DNA of 64,000 nucleotides from Merluccius polli. Lineage: Eukaryota > Chordata > Actinopteri > Gadiformes > Merlucciidae. This document shows positions 44,401 to 55,030 of the stretch, piece after piece. The position numbers were made by a program, and so were the translations under genes. The stretch covers positions 201,001 to 265,000 of the forward strand of contig JAOPHQ010004842.1 of NCBI GenBank assembly GCA_030340625.1, in the 5' to 3' direction. The first letter of the stretch is position 1; every line of letters begins with the position of its first letter. The notes under the pieces are model-generated. The model saw only the letters and a list, made by a program, of their open reading frames with translations, did no database searches and was not told the DNA's origin.

Positions 44401-45295
44401 GGGTTAGGTTCTGTTTTAGTTAGTGGCCACATTATTTGAAATGTCTTTGTTTTGTTGGAATTAAAGTTTGTTTGGACCCTGCATTCCTGTTGTCTTTCTC
44501 TGATGTTTTGGTACATGCAAGTTACAATGTTTGAAACTAGAATTTGAGCAATAGGTCTGTAATTGTTACTCTTATTTACAGCAGTTTCAGAAAGTGAGGT
44601 CAAATATTTTACTATGCTTTAAATTTCTTACAATTAGGCTGCTTTAATTATTTGTTAAAAGTAAAACACTAACACTTTAGATTAAGTGTAATGAACATCT
44701 TGAGTAACAATATCTAAGAGAAGTGGAGATGAGACTTAATCTAATTGAATCAATCTAAGTGAAATCCACCTCTGAGGTGGGATCCAAATGATCCTGAAAT
44801 GTTGGTATCAAGTTGATCCAGATATCTGCCTTAAATTTTGAAATACCCAAATCCAGCTTTTTATCTGGATTCAAGGGAGAATTTGGATTACCGGAGCAGA
44901 ATACTGATATTCAGGATCAGGATTATCTGGATCTGGGTTGAAATACCCAGTTTTCAGATCAGATCTAGATTTAATCCAATCCGACCAGGATAATCCTGTC
45001 AGATCACTTTTGAAATACTGGGCCAAGGTGTGAGTGTGATTAGCCATTGCAAGCCGTTTCAAATTTGTCATGTGACTACCCTCTAGTGACATCACAAGTG
45101 GGAGTGTCCACCCAGATGTATGATGGATAGATAAGCCTACCATTCGGTATGGTACACTCGGTAGGCTGGTAGACTGACCTAGTCATCATACATCTGGGTG
45201 GACACTCCCACTTGTGATGTCACTAGAGGGGTAGTGACATCTCAATTTTGAATGGTCACACCTGGTGGTAAAATAAGGGCCCTTTAATGACAAGC

Positions 45296-45409
45296 TCTCT
45301 TCATAGAAACAATACCTTAATCTTGTCTTGGCCAGGACTCCCTTGAAAAAGAGATTTTTAATCTCAATGGGTCCTTTCCTGGTTAAATAAAGGTTTAATA
45401 AAAAAAATA
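45296..45409 (+). mobile_element. LINE-type 3' tail
   Basis: GGCCAGGACTCCCTTGAAAA, GAGATTTTTAATCTCAATGG and CCTGGTTAAATAAAGGTTTA are the conserved 3' end of an abundant teleost LINE. AATAAAG and an A-rich tail finish it. It begins just after the piggyBac TTAA. Confidence 0.7.
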
Positions 45410-46299
45410 ATACTTTCCACGCGCTCATTTACGACGTCATTTATGGCGGCGTCTGAGGTCAGCCTTGTGCATTGTTCACTGTCAATGCGCAATTGGAGAT
45501 AATTGCCCGATGCAGTTTGATCGGCTAAAAAAAACATGAAAAAGGCAACTTTTTTCCTCACATGCCCTGTTAATTGTGATTGTTATTAGACAAATTGTCA
45601 GACAAGAGAGCCCTCGATGACACAGAAAGACGTTAAAAGAACAAACTAACATTTTTCTTTTTCACCGTTATTTTATAAAAACACACAAACTCAGACACAC
45701 ACGCATACATGAGTGTTTTTCAGATTTAATTATTTTCGCTGATCTGGAGACACTTGCCATTTGATGGATCCACAAGGTATTCATTATCATCACCTGAGAT
45801 TGACGACCGTAGGCAGCGAGAGGTCACCAGACAGACATACATACAGACACACAAACACACACGCCTTAGTATGATTAGTTGATTCAGATATCCCCACTGC
45901 TGTTGATGAACTGCCTGATTTTTGCCTTTGCTCCTTCTAACATCTTTTTTTTTTTACAGCAATTTATTATTGTTTTTTATCGCAATTTATTATTTACATT
46001 GTGTGGCAATTCTCACGTGTTTGCTCGAAAAAAACAACACAACCGAACAAAAGAAACCATGGTTCGTTCGCTTTTGGGGTTATTTCTTTTGCATTTGAGA
46101 CAAATAGTAACTGATTGTTAAATGCGGGTGTTGGGGGCGTTCGTTGTGAATGAGCTCTGATTAAATGTGACCGGAGAGCAGAGTTGCTTCCGTAGCACCT
46201 ACGGCTTAAGGATGGCACAGGTTTGACTTTTTATTGTATTTTTATTACTTTTATTGTAAAAGAAAAAGAAAAGCTGTTTTAATAAGGGGGATGTCTTGT
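45410..46299. other. Unassigned sequence
   Basis: No gene or element boundary identified. Low-repeat AT-rich DNA with a few CA steps at 45680-45865. Confidence 0.35.
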
Positions 46300-47766
46300 C
46301 AGTGTTTCCCCTACTATGTATTCAGCAGTGGCGCAGCGCCACTGCTGGAAAATCAGCGCCACTGCAAAAATCTTCACATGATCGGTAGGCCTATTTAGCA
46401 AAACTACAACGTCATCTTGAAATTGCCAAGCGTTAAAGGGGAAATGAACCCAAAAACAACACTATATTTCATCACATGAATAAAGTTGATTGTGCTGCCA
46501 TCAAATGTACTAACTCCATATAAAAAAGAAAAGAATTTAACGGCTACAGTAACGGTGATTTGACGCGTCATCAAATCACCGGAAGAAAAATGCAGGACTA
46601 CAAGTTATGAACGTTCTGAATGTTAATCTTCAGGAGAGCAGCCCTCTCGGACACACACACACACACACACACAGGGGTTGAAATAAGGCTGTTTTACTCG
46701 CCAAATGCGAGTAATTTTTGTATTTGTCGAGTAATTTATGAAGACCACTCGCCACTCTGGCGAGTAATCTAAGAATTCGCCGCGATTGCCGCGGACCCGC
46801 CAGCAACGGACCCACTAGCCGCGGACCCGACCGCGCAGCACCCACCGCCGTCTACAATCGCTGTTATCAGCATGTTACAGCGGTAACAGCATGTGTGTGT
46901 CCGAGAGGGCTGCTCTATTCGGACACATTACTATGAAGCCCCGGTGACGGTGTGGGAGTGCGGATGATAATAAAACAGCGGTAACAGCGATTGTAGACGG
47001 CGGTGGGTGCTGCGCGGTCGGGTCCGCGGCTAGCGGGTCCGTTGCTGGCGGGCAATCGCGGCGAATTCTTAGATTACTCGCCAGAGTGGCGAGTGGTCTT
47101 CATAAATTACTCGACAAATACAAAAATTACTCGCATTTGGCGAGTAAAACAGCCTTATTTCAACCCCTGTGTGTGTGTGTGTGTCCGAGAGGGCTGCTCT
47201 CCTGAAGATTCACATTCAGAACGTTCATAACTTGTAGTCCTGCATTTTTCTTCCGGTGATTTGATGACGCGTCAAATCACCGTTACTGTAGCCGTTAAAT
47301 TCTTTTCTTTTTTATATGGAGTTAGTACATTTGATGGCAGCACAATCAACTTTATTCATGTGATGAAATATAGTGTTGGAGCATAGTGTTGTTTTTGGGT
47401 TCATTTCCCCGACAACATTTTCAATATTTTCTGCCCCAATCAATTTCTACCAATAATGTAAATAAAAGCTTAAAATTAACACAAAAGAAAAACATGAGTA
47501 ATCCTGTCTAAAATTATAAAATCAAGATTTCTGTTTCTGACCAGTTCAAGGTACGTGCTCCAATATTAAATCTGTTGATGGTATATCATATTTGTCTCAA
47601 AATGTCCATTTCTATCCACAAAACTTGCCAGAAGTTATGGTTTAAGGGGTTATTAAAAAAAAAAATCTTCCGGAGGTGAATGCCCCCAGACCCCTGCGCG
47701 CCGCGTGCGGCTTGCCTCCGTTACGTAACAGCACCACTGCTGGAAAAATTTCTAGGGGAAACACTG
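46300..47766. mobile_element. hAT-type element, 1467 bp, with large internal palindrome
   Basis: Ends CAGTGTTTCCCCTA and TAGGGGAAACACTG are exact inverted repeats, the well-known hAT MITE terminus. GCGCCACTGCTGGAAAA at the left is mirrored by CACCACTGCTGGAAAAATTT at the right as subterminal sequence. The adjacent host bases are CTTGT on both sides (46295-46299 and 47767-47771), a 5-bp match rather than the usual 8. No transposase frame. The centre is occupied by the palindrome at 46434-47412. Confidence 0.75.
46434..47412. repeat. Large inverted repeat, arms about 435 bp, loop about 100 bp
   Basis: Left arm (46434-46870) and right arm (46973-47412) are inverted copies running through AAAGTTGATTGTGCTGCCAT, a CA/TG microsatellite, CAGGGGTTGAAATAAGGC and CGCGGACCCGACCGCGCAGC. 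The right arm has a 13-bp insertion (about 47379) and the left arm a small GC-rich insertion (about 46790-46815). The inner CAGGGGTTGAAAT pair resembles ends of another hAT family. Confidence 0.9.
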
Positions 47767-48009
47767 CTTGTGTAATGTAAACAGGCACCCCCTCGTGCCG
47801 CCGCACCCCCCCGTCGCCCCCGGGTTAATAATGACATGTCGCTGACAATGAACTCCCAGGAGAGATCGCTCCCTTATGTTTTGTTTAGCAGGAATATATG
47901 CTAAATATATATATATAATAAGTCTTTAAGCATTTTCTAGATTTAGATGGAAGTTAGGGTAGATTTTTTGTGTGTGTTTTCTTTACTCATTTCTTATTGA
48001 CCGTTTTCT

Positions 48010-48290
48010 CATAAGGTAATCCTATAACCTTCTGCTTTCATTTTGTTTTTGATACCATTATATGTATATGCCCATTGGGCACCTATTGCACTCCTCACCA
48101 TCCCTGGAAGGAGGGATCCCTCTTCTGTCTTCCTTCTCAAGGTTTCTCCCCTCTGGGTTTGGGGGAGGTTTTCCATCCCCTGTAGAGGGCTTATGGTTAG
48201 GGGTTTAGGATTGTATAATTTGGGGCTTGTGAAGCCCTTTGAGACTGTCACTGCGATTCAGGGCTATACAAATAAAGTTGACTTTTACTT
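48010..48290 (+). mobile_element. LINE 3' end (L2-like teleost family)
   Basis: TGCCCATTGGGCACC, CCTGGAAGGAGGGATCCCTC, TTCTCAAGGTTTCTCCCCTC, GAAGCCCTTTGAGACTGTCA and GGGCTATACAAATAAAGTTG occur in the order typical of the 3' UTR of a common teleost L2-type LINE. No reverse transcriptase is present, so the copy is 5'-truncated. Confidence 0.75.
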
Positions 48291-48348
48291 AAATGACACT
48301 GACGATCTGATGATTCTCCCTTGATTTGCATTTCTCATGTTCATTCAT

Positions 48349-48402
48349 CCATCCATTCATTCATTCATTCATTCATTCACTCATTCATTCATTCATTCAA
48401 TA
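48349..48402. repeat. (ATTC)n tetranucleotide repeat
   Basis: About 13 ATTC units with two ATCC/ACTC variants. Confidence 0.95.
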
Positions 48403-48430
48403 TATTACAATGCAGAAACCCACGTCTGAA

Positions 48431-48704
48431 TGGAGAACACTCATGAATTATATAACTGCCCATTAACTATCAACCTATTTCCTGTGAAACCATACTATTA
48501 CGTTTAATATGTTGCAATTACAACGCAGCTTCGCACAAACTCTCCATTTCCCTCTCATGAATTTTGAGCGTGATACATATTCCACGGGGCCAAATATTTA
48601 GCAGATGCCATTAAAAAAAAAAAAAGGTCACTCTATGGGGGGAGTTGAGATTTGACGCGGGTCTAAAAATAAAACATCTTATCAAGGTGTATGCATAATT
48701 AAAG
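48431..48704 (+). repeat. Duplicated noncoding segment, copy B
   Basis: Direct repeat of 41692-41943, by eye roughly 80% identical, with a slightly longer A-run and an extra CACTCTATGGGGGGAG stretch. The distance between copies is about 6.7 kb, in the same orientation, with transposons in between. Confidence 0.8.
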
Positions 48705-49249
48705 CCGGGTCATTTTTACATGAGGAAAGCGTTATCTTATTCCCCCCACCCCACCCCCCAACACCCACACCGGTCGCCCGGTACACCAATCCTCAGGAGT
48801 CTCTGCGTTTTATTTTTTTCCGGCACCGGCCAATCAGACACAGCGTGCGTCCGATGACATTAGCACCCCCCGTCGCCGTGGAAACCTCCATGGTGTTATT
48901 AGCAATTATACGTTTCCACTCCACCCAGCGAGGAATACAGCCTCCACGTCCCTCCTGCCATATTTTTTCAGGTAGAGGAAAATAATAGATACCTATTCCT
49001 TGGTCAGAATGACCTGTAATGTCATACAATACGACCTGTGTAATGTCATACAGTATGACCTGGCTGCCATGCTATACTGTTTATGAAGCCCTTGAGTTTG
49101 TATTTACTTTGTAATGTCTTCTCCAAGCCCCTATTGTTAACATTTTCTATTTATTTGGTTAATATTTACTTGTGACAAGATATAAGAAATGTACACAAGA
49201 TATAAGAAATACATTTTTTGAATATTTGAATGAGTTGAGTTATTGAGTT

Positions 49250-49440
49250 ATTTCACTGATGCTTTTATCCAAAGTGGCTATATGCTGAATTGGTGGAAAC
49301 ATATCACTAAGGAGCAGGAAGTGAGGATTTTAGTGTTTTTAATCTAGGATGCCTACAGGTAGGCTGTGGACGTCGGGGATCAAACAGTATACCTTTTGGT
49401 CGGAAGAGCGCGACCTCAGCCGCTATACCTCTAACTCACC
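49250..49440 (+). repeat. Dispersed teleost repeat, copy 8
   Basis: ATGCTTTTATCCAAAGTGGC, GGATGCCTACAGGTAGGCTG, GGACGTCGGGGATCAAAC and ACCTTTTGGTCGG in the family order. Confidence 0.65.
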
Positions 49441-49594
49441 TTCATACATCTCATTACATAGACTCATATAATAACACACACTATTTACTTTTGGTGTCAC
49501 ATTGACTTGTTAAGTTAAGTTTGGTTTACAAAATGAATACATGAGTAAAGAACCCCTTCATTGGTAGTTAATTGTGTTTGTAATAAGACCAGTG

Positions 49595-49640
49595 TGCGTG
49601 TGCGTGTGTGTGTGTGTGTGTGCACGTGCGTGTGCGTGTG
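49595..49640. repeat. (GT)n microsatellite
   Basis: GT repeat with GC steps. A (GA)n tract of about 12 nt lies at 49785-49797. Confidence 0.9.
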
Positions 49641-49839
49641 TTCATACACAGACAGTGATTGACTGGCCGTTGTTGCTTCTGCAGCTCTTTGCCCTTGTAA
49701 CATGGGGTGCTGGTCTAGCAATCAACTTTCACAACAAACCACTGATTTCTAGTATTCCTATATATAGGAATGCGAGTGTGTGTGTGAGAGAGAGAGAAGT
49801 TATGATTGTGGTATTACAGTTGTAGAAACTCTTACCTGT

Positions 49840-50036
49840 GCCCTCCAAATCTTCGCTTCGCTGGAAAAAGCAGACCAGAGGATTATCTGTCTGGTCTCGA
49901 GCAAGAAAACGAAAGAACAAAAACAGTAAATTGTAAAATCTTTGAAATATGATTTCTGCCCATCTCCCTCTGGAGCAGTCTGAATGATGATCGTGTTTGA
50001 CGGGCGCTACAAATAAATAAACCTGCCTTGCCTTAA
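49840..50036 (+). mobile_element. LINE/SINE 3' segment
   Basis: It ends CGGGCGCTACAAATAAATAA, ACCTGCCTTGCCTTAAAA, a recurrent teleost retroposon tail. CTCCCTCTGGAGCAGTCTGAATGATGATCG precedes it. The 5' limit is approximate. On the other strand a donor-like GGGCACAGGTAAGAG (49836-49850) is visible but no exon can be supported. Confidence 0.5.
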
Positions 50037-51290
50037 AAATCGTAATTTCAAACGTTAAAATGCAACAAAATCGTACAACTACTGTCCAGATACTCACGGC
50101 TGCCTTCTTAAAGGGGCTGTAGACAACTTGTCAACTTTTCCCACCCTCGCATTTCCAATTGGTATTATTTTTGCGCTGCTGTTGCAAAGACAAACCGGAT
50201 CGCGTTCCATTTCTTCCTTCCTAGCAACCACAAACAACACAAGACACACATTTCTTTATTATTAGTATTAGTATTGCTTCGCATAAAGAAGTATCAGCAG
50301 CAGGGGTTGGCGTTGTGGCGGAGGGGGGAGTAGAAGAAAACATTCAGAGAAAAAACATGAGTTTATTAATTCTATAATGGAGACATACATATACAAAGCA
50401 GACACAAATGATTTAATGTGTTGAGAAAAGCTAACTGGGTTGGTAGCCTGTCTGGATCGCCTGGCGACATGAGGTTTATTCAGGTAGTATACTCAATGCA
50501 ACTAAAACGTAGTGTAGCGCCCCCTAGGCCTATATCCTGACACTAAAGGCCAGGGCGTTCCTGGGTTCTTAAATTAACTTCCCAGTAATCATATAAGAAT
50601 TCTTGCTTACCTTCTGTTTAAGTGTCTTTGTGTGTACTGTAAATAAACTATTTAATTTCACTGTTAACCCTGTACTATTCACTTCTCTTATACTAACTTA
50701 AATGGTTGTCCAATGACATAACATATTCACATGTAACCCAATTCCCAATAACGCCTTAACACTAAAGATATACTCAGGAGTCAGAAGTTAAATGTGAAAT
50801 AAAAATATAGTTTACTGAATAGAAACTGTAATGAGTTATCAATAAAGCAACGTATACAAAATAGGTAAATAAAGGAAAAAGTATTCCGAGAATACCTAGT
50901 GGCTTTCAAAATGAAATGAAATTACAAACGTCAAGTTTGCATGAATAGGCTACACCTTCCAAAGTAAACGAAATCAAATAATTACATTCACCTGAATTAA
51001 TTTGTACCAGACCTACGTATTTAAGTAGAAAGTAGGCTACCTTAGTTGTACCTTCAGCACTCAACAGTAAACATAACACATAAACACAAATGACATTCGT
51101 GGGCCCACACACGCACACACACATTCACACGTGATTCGCCCACCCCAGTCCTAGCCGGCAATATTGCTAACCTTGGAGCTAACCGTTGCAGATCTGAATC
51201 GTGGCCTGGGTACGGCGTGGTTTGGGTACGGCGTGGCTTAAACAAAAGACCCCTTCACTCCCGTTGGAGCCACCAAAAATAAAATAAAAC
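50037..51290. other. Unassigned sequence
   Basis: Mostly AT-rich, with no tandem array and no boundary I can place. GTACGGCGTGG is repeated twice at 51209-51236. No reliable coding sequence. Confidence 0.35.
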
Positions 51291-51439
51291 AAATATAAAG
51301 TCCGACTCTCGGCGCTGTTGCGTTAGCTACGCTACGTTGCCATCTCGTGGAACCAACCACGCGGAGACTCCTCCCGACGTCGCTTCTCCTCTTCCCTTGT
51401 TTTGGACTCTCTCCGTTTTACGACCCTGTGGTCTGCAGC

Positions 51440-51539
51440 ATGACGACCGGTCTCCTGGTTAGGAGCCACACGGTTGTTCTTTACTTGTTGTTTGTTTGTA
51501 TTTCCGAAGTCTTACAGCACGAGCGAGTAAACCAGAAAG
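51440..51539 (+). CDS. Candidate first coding exon with signal peptide (unidentified secreted or membrane protein)
   Basis: ATG at 51440 opens MTTGLLVRSHTVVLYLLFVC and continues ISEVLQHERVNQK. This is a basic n-region, a hydrophobic core and a polar stretch, as expected of a signal peptide. The coding sequence then meets AAAG|GTAAAG, a good donor, after 100 nt, giving phase 1, the usual phase after signal-peptide exons in vertebrate genes. The upstream 140 nt (51300-51440) is CpG-containing and pyrimidine-rich like a promoter/leader, and a CRE-like TGACGTCA lies at 51578-51585. The frame stays open upstream to 51347 without an ATG. I cannot name the gene, and no downstream exon was found in the window. 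It could be chance or part of a retroelement. Confidence 0.35.
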
Positions 51540-51540
51540 G

Positions 51541-52399
51541 TAAAGAGTGAAAAAAAAAACTCCGTCGCTTCTCGGTGTGACGTCACGCAACCTCCCCCCC
51601 GCAGGTCAATCAGAGCATACAAAAGTAACAAAACAAAGTACATTTTGCATAGACATCAAAATAATACATTTCACACTATACAATAAATTCTAGCCATGAA
51701 ATCCTTTCAAACAAAACTCCTAGAAGAAACCAAAACATATTGATCCATCAACACAGTCGTGCCCCAGACCACAATTCCCACAATCCCTTTCAACCAAACA
51801 AATAAAACAGACATACGAACCACAATCAGCTCTAGAGCCCATCTCTCGTTTATCCCTTCTTCATCTTATTTTCCAAGATAACTTTAATAATGTTTAACTA
51901 TGAGCTTTAACAAATGCACTTTATTAAATCCTAATGTATTACTGTATAATACTTGTATAACTGTCAATTAAGAGCGCTGCGCTACAATAGCGTACGCAGA
52001 AATAAGTAGTGTCATCATATTTGCCTGTGCAATATTCAACATTTATCGTTTAGCAATGTGTCACTGTTTCACAATAATAGACATGTGTAGTGGCCCACCA
52101 CAAATATATACAAAAGCAGATGTGCTTTTGCCTGTCATACCCCAACCGCAAATGATCCAAGAACATGTGGGTAATACTGAAGTCTGCTAGGATATTACCC
52201 CACTTCTCCATGTGAAATTAACCTTTGTGAATGTGTGTGCATGCGACACACTTCCTTTGTGCCGTAAAGTGAGCCTTCATGCTTCCCGGGAGATCATACC
52301 TAGTGGCAGACAGAGCTGCATAGTGAAAGTGAGGCTTATAGGGAAGCTAAGGGAACCAATCTAAACGCCAATGGTGTCATTATTCTGGAGCCATTACAC
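51541..52399. other. Unassigned sequence
   Basis: If 51440-51539 is an exon this is its first intron. A C-run lies at 51593-51600. No further exon or repeat recognised. Confidence 0.35.
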
Positions 52400-52725
52400 T
52401 GTGCAATCAACATTTACTTACTTACATATTGATATATTAAAGCAAAAAAGTTGTCTACTGCCAGTGCTTACTAATCTCAGAAGTTGCTGCCAAGAATTGT
52501 CAACTCTAATCTGGTTAAATGTAAAAAACACAACTTTAATCTCTCTGTTTTGGCTTTCTGTCCACAACCGGCATTTTCGACCACCCAAATTGTCAATGGT
52601 CTCCAAAGCAGAGTGGATGAATCTGAAAGCGGCGGCGTTGCGTTGCTGTGTGGACAGGAAAAATGTATATTTCTGAATATGATGGGTGCATATTTGTGAC
52701 GTAATCCAGACATCCGTGGCTTGAT
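52400..52725 (-). mobile_element. Decayed interspersed DNA repeat (tentative)
   Basis: On the minus strand CTGTCCACACAGCAACGCAA, TTCATCCACTCTGCTTTGGA and GACCATTGACAATT resemble a teleost repeat with TTTTC..GTGTGGACG words. Ends and superfamily are not resolved. Confidence 0.3.
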
Positions 52726-53734
52726 AAAGTGGTCTGGCAAAATGTGTATTTGATAATATACAAATAATATTAATGATATTACAAAACATGTTACAAAATA
52801 CTAGTTTCAAGAAAGTATGTCATTCATGAACAAAATAATTTTTCAATATAATAATGATCAAAGTTTTCACTTGTGATCATTTTGAAAGTCCATCGAAAAT
52901 GTTGAGGTTCCCTTACCTGCTACTAAACCTGAAATTGTTCCTGTTAAGTCCAAAGCACGTGGCCACGTCCGGACAGATGCAAAATCAAGTTTTTTTAACT
53001 TTCGTGTCCAAAGTAGACAGCCCCGCCACATTAACGCTCCCTGTGCTTTGCTCTGTTAAAACAATAACATTCTAGTTATTGTTTGTGTCACACTACACAT
53101 TTGAGGAAAATATGACCACGGAAAGTGTCAGTCCACTCTGTTGGTGTTAACCTTCGAAGATAATCACATATTTCCATGCAAAACCTTTTTCACCCAAAGG
53201 CTTTTACTTTAGCCATCAGGCAAAACAGAGAGCATATCAGACAAATGTCGCCAGGTATATTCAAACTACAATCAAGATATCCCTCACAATGCGATCGCAG
53301 GGAGATACATGCATTTGATCTGAATAATGCATGCATTTCCTTCGTGAACAATTGTGTCGATGCATCTGCAAAAAAATCCAATGTGTTTTCAATATCATTT
53401 CAGACAATGTTTGAAGAAAAACCCAAATACTCACATTGGGGGAGGTGGGAAAGACTAGCCTCGTCTAACCATGTTATTCTATTGTCGTATACAGTATATC
53501 TACATCCTAACAAGCTATTGGATTCAGTTCTGGGTGGGTGGGTGGGAGTGGGGAGTAACCCGGAGCGGGAGAAATGAGGTAGTGATTGCGGGACCACCAT
53601 CTCGTATGTCCCATTCTGTCAAGGAAAAAAGAAAAACCTCCAATAATCTGAAGGAAATTTTACTGACAGCAGCAGGAGCTGTCCATTTCCATTTGTGAGC
53701 GACACAAATGACACCATCTTGGAGGACCTGGTAG

Positions 53735-53735
<1 letters not shown>
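52726..53735. other. Unassigned sequence
   Basis: AT-rich, no tandem array. A 133-codon plus-strand frame (53176-53577) has no recognisable motif. Confidence 0.35.
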
Positions 53736-53739
<4 letters not shown>

Positions 53740-53765
<26 letters not shown>

Positions 53766-54000
53766 TGTGCTGCTGGTAGTTCTGAATTCATGAATCCAGA
53801 AGTGAGACTCCGGGTCGCATCAAAACATACTAATTGAAGAAAGAAAATACAGGTAAAAGGCCCTCCGGAGAGAGGGAGAGAGAGACAGAGAGATGAATAG
53901 AGCGAGAGAGAGAGAGAGAGAGAGAGAGACTGCCTGCATAGTATTGTAAAAACCATGAGCTCTTCCAATGGAAATATATAATATAATATAATATAATGAA
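53740..54000. repeat. (GT)n, (GA)n and (ATAAT)n tracts
   Basis: GT at 53741-53765, GA at about 53876-53929 and ATAATATAAT at about 53976-53998. Confidence 0.9.
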
Positions 54001-54327
54001 TTCCACAGGATGTGTTGATTTATCTGCAGAGGTTGTAACAACAGACAATTGTGCGCATTAGCATGAAGGAGAAAGAAATGACAGTTATTCTCAACAACAA
54101 CAAAAATACTATTTCAGAAGTAGGAATAGGCTGAGGTAACGAGCTTGGTTTTCATTTTTAACATTGAATATTTTCATGAACGTTCTTTAACCGCTTCTCT
54201 CTTTCAATCTGCTGTACATACGATAGTTTGAGTTACATTTGCTATGTCATTGTTATAGGCAGGCCTACATGAGAACGTCGGTAGCCATGACAATCCCATT
54301 GCCATGAGAACTGTGGTATGGTTGTAA

Positions 54328-54331
<4 letters not shown>

Positions 54332-54403
<72 letters not shown>
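54332..54403. repeat. (AG)n microsatellite, about 72 nt
   Basis: Perfect AG array. Confidence 0.95.
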
Positions 54404-54406
<3 letters not shown>

Positions 54407-54429
54407 CAGTCATTATGATTGCTCGTGTG

Positions 54430-54550
54430 ACCGTTCAACCCCTACACTGAGTTTGGGCATCTTGCTCAGGCCTGCATACAGGTTAGGCTGCGAATATTGT
54501 GGGTTGAACCCAGCACCTTTCGGCTCTTTCATACGGTTGTATAACTGAGT
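54430..54550 (+). repeat. Dispersed teleost repeat, copy 9
   Basis: TTGGGCATCTTGCTCAGGCC, TGCATACAGGTTAGGCTGCG and GTTGAACCCAGCACCTTTCG match the 3' half of the family. Confidence 0.55.
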
Positions 54551-54569
54551 CATTTATAACAAAAAAACA

Positions 54570-55030
54570 TTGTTTTAAACAAGTTGCTGATTGCTGTTTA
54601 TTGCAAAATTCATCATCTAAACATTTCAATATCAATATTAGCCCTTTTTTTATGCCATTGAATACGGATGATTTTTTTTAATGATCAGGGGCAATTATCC
54701 ATCACAGATTAATTAAATTTGGCAGCCCCTTTTTCAATCCTAATCTAATTGGTCTCATTAGGAAATAAAGTGCATAAATTAATGGTCTGAGGAGAACAAG
54801 GACAAAAAAAATAGAAGATATTAAAGCTGCTTTTGCACTTCCATTTTTATCGAGCATTAGCATAAAAGCGTTCATTGGTATGATTCAGCATTACACATGG
54901 CTTTTTTCACTTCCATGAACATGTACAATGGATTAGCAGTTATTGATTCAGCACCTTAATCACACAAACTAAATTAGCTTTTGTTATTTCTTCACAAAAT
55001 TGGCTGATTAGTATTTCTAGAAATGTAACC
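54570..55030. other. Strong candidate conserved noncoding element
   Basis: About 460 nt has no simple repeats or transposon ends and is dense in homeodomain-type words: AGATTAATTAAATT, CTAATTGG, CATTAGCATAAAAGCG, TTGATTCAGCACCTTAATCAC, ATTAGC. CAGATTAATTAAATTTGGCA sits near the middle. This composition is typical of vertebrate developmental enhancers. Conservation itself is not visible here. Confidence 0.35.

Larger units (their letters stand above)
42074..45024. mobile_element. Harbinger-like element inserted in the piggyBac MITE
   Basis: Ends GGCCCAGTATTTCAAAA and TTTTGAAATACTGGGCC are exact 17-bp inverted repeats. The flanking triplets CAG (42071-42073) and AAG (45025-45027) fit a decayed 3-bp duplication, as in PIF/Harbinger. 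Outside them the piggyBac sequence resumes without loss. GGATNA/TCCGGAT words recur at both sub-ends (42110-42180, 44860-45000). Coding remains are limited to 44238-44400. The length is 2.95 kb, including a 671-bp insertion. Confidence 0.65.
42052..45283. mobile_element. piggyBac-type MITE split by nested insertions
   Basis: TTAA at 42048-42051 and TTAA at 45284-45287 flank inverted ends AGGGCCCCTATTTTACCACC and, read inward from the right, AGGGCCCTTATTTTACCACC. TTAA duplications are diagnostic of piggyBac-like transposition. The right part (45025-45283) holds an internal inverted repeat (ACATCACAAGTGGGAGTGTC at 45089 against GACACTCCCACTTGTGATGT at 45200). Removing the nested element leaves about 285 bp, a MITE with no transposase. 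Confidence 0.8.

Noticed and set aside
49836..49870. Minus-strand donor GGGCACAG|GTAAGAG
   Set aside because: Lies at the edge of a retroposon-like segment. The preceding frame has no recognisable protein.
51262..51285. TTTTGGTGGCTCCAACGGGAG on the minus strand as a retroelement primer-binding site
   Set aside because: No flanking LTR pair or polypurine tract could be found, and the tRNA match is not exact enough to claim.
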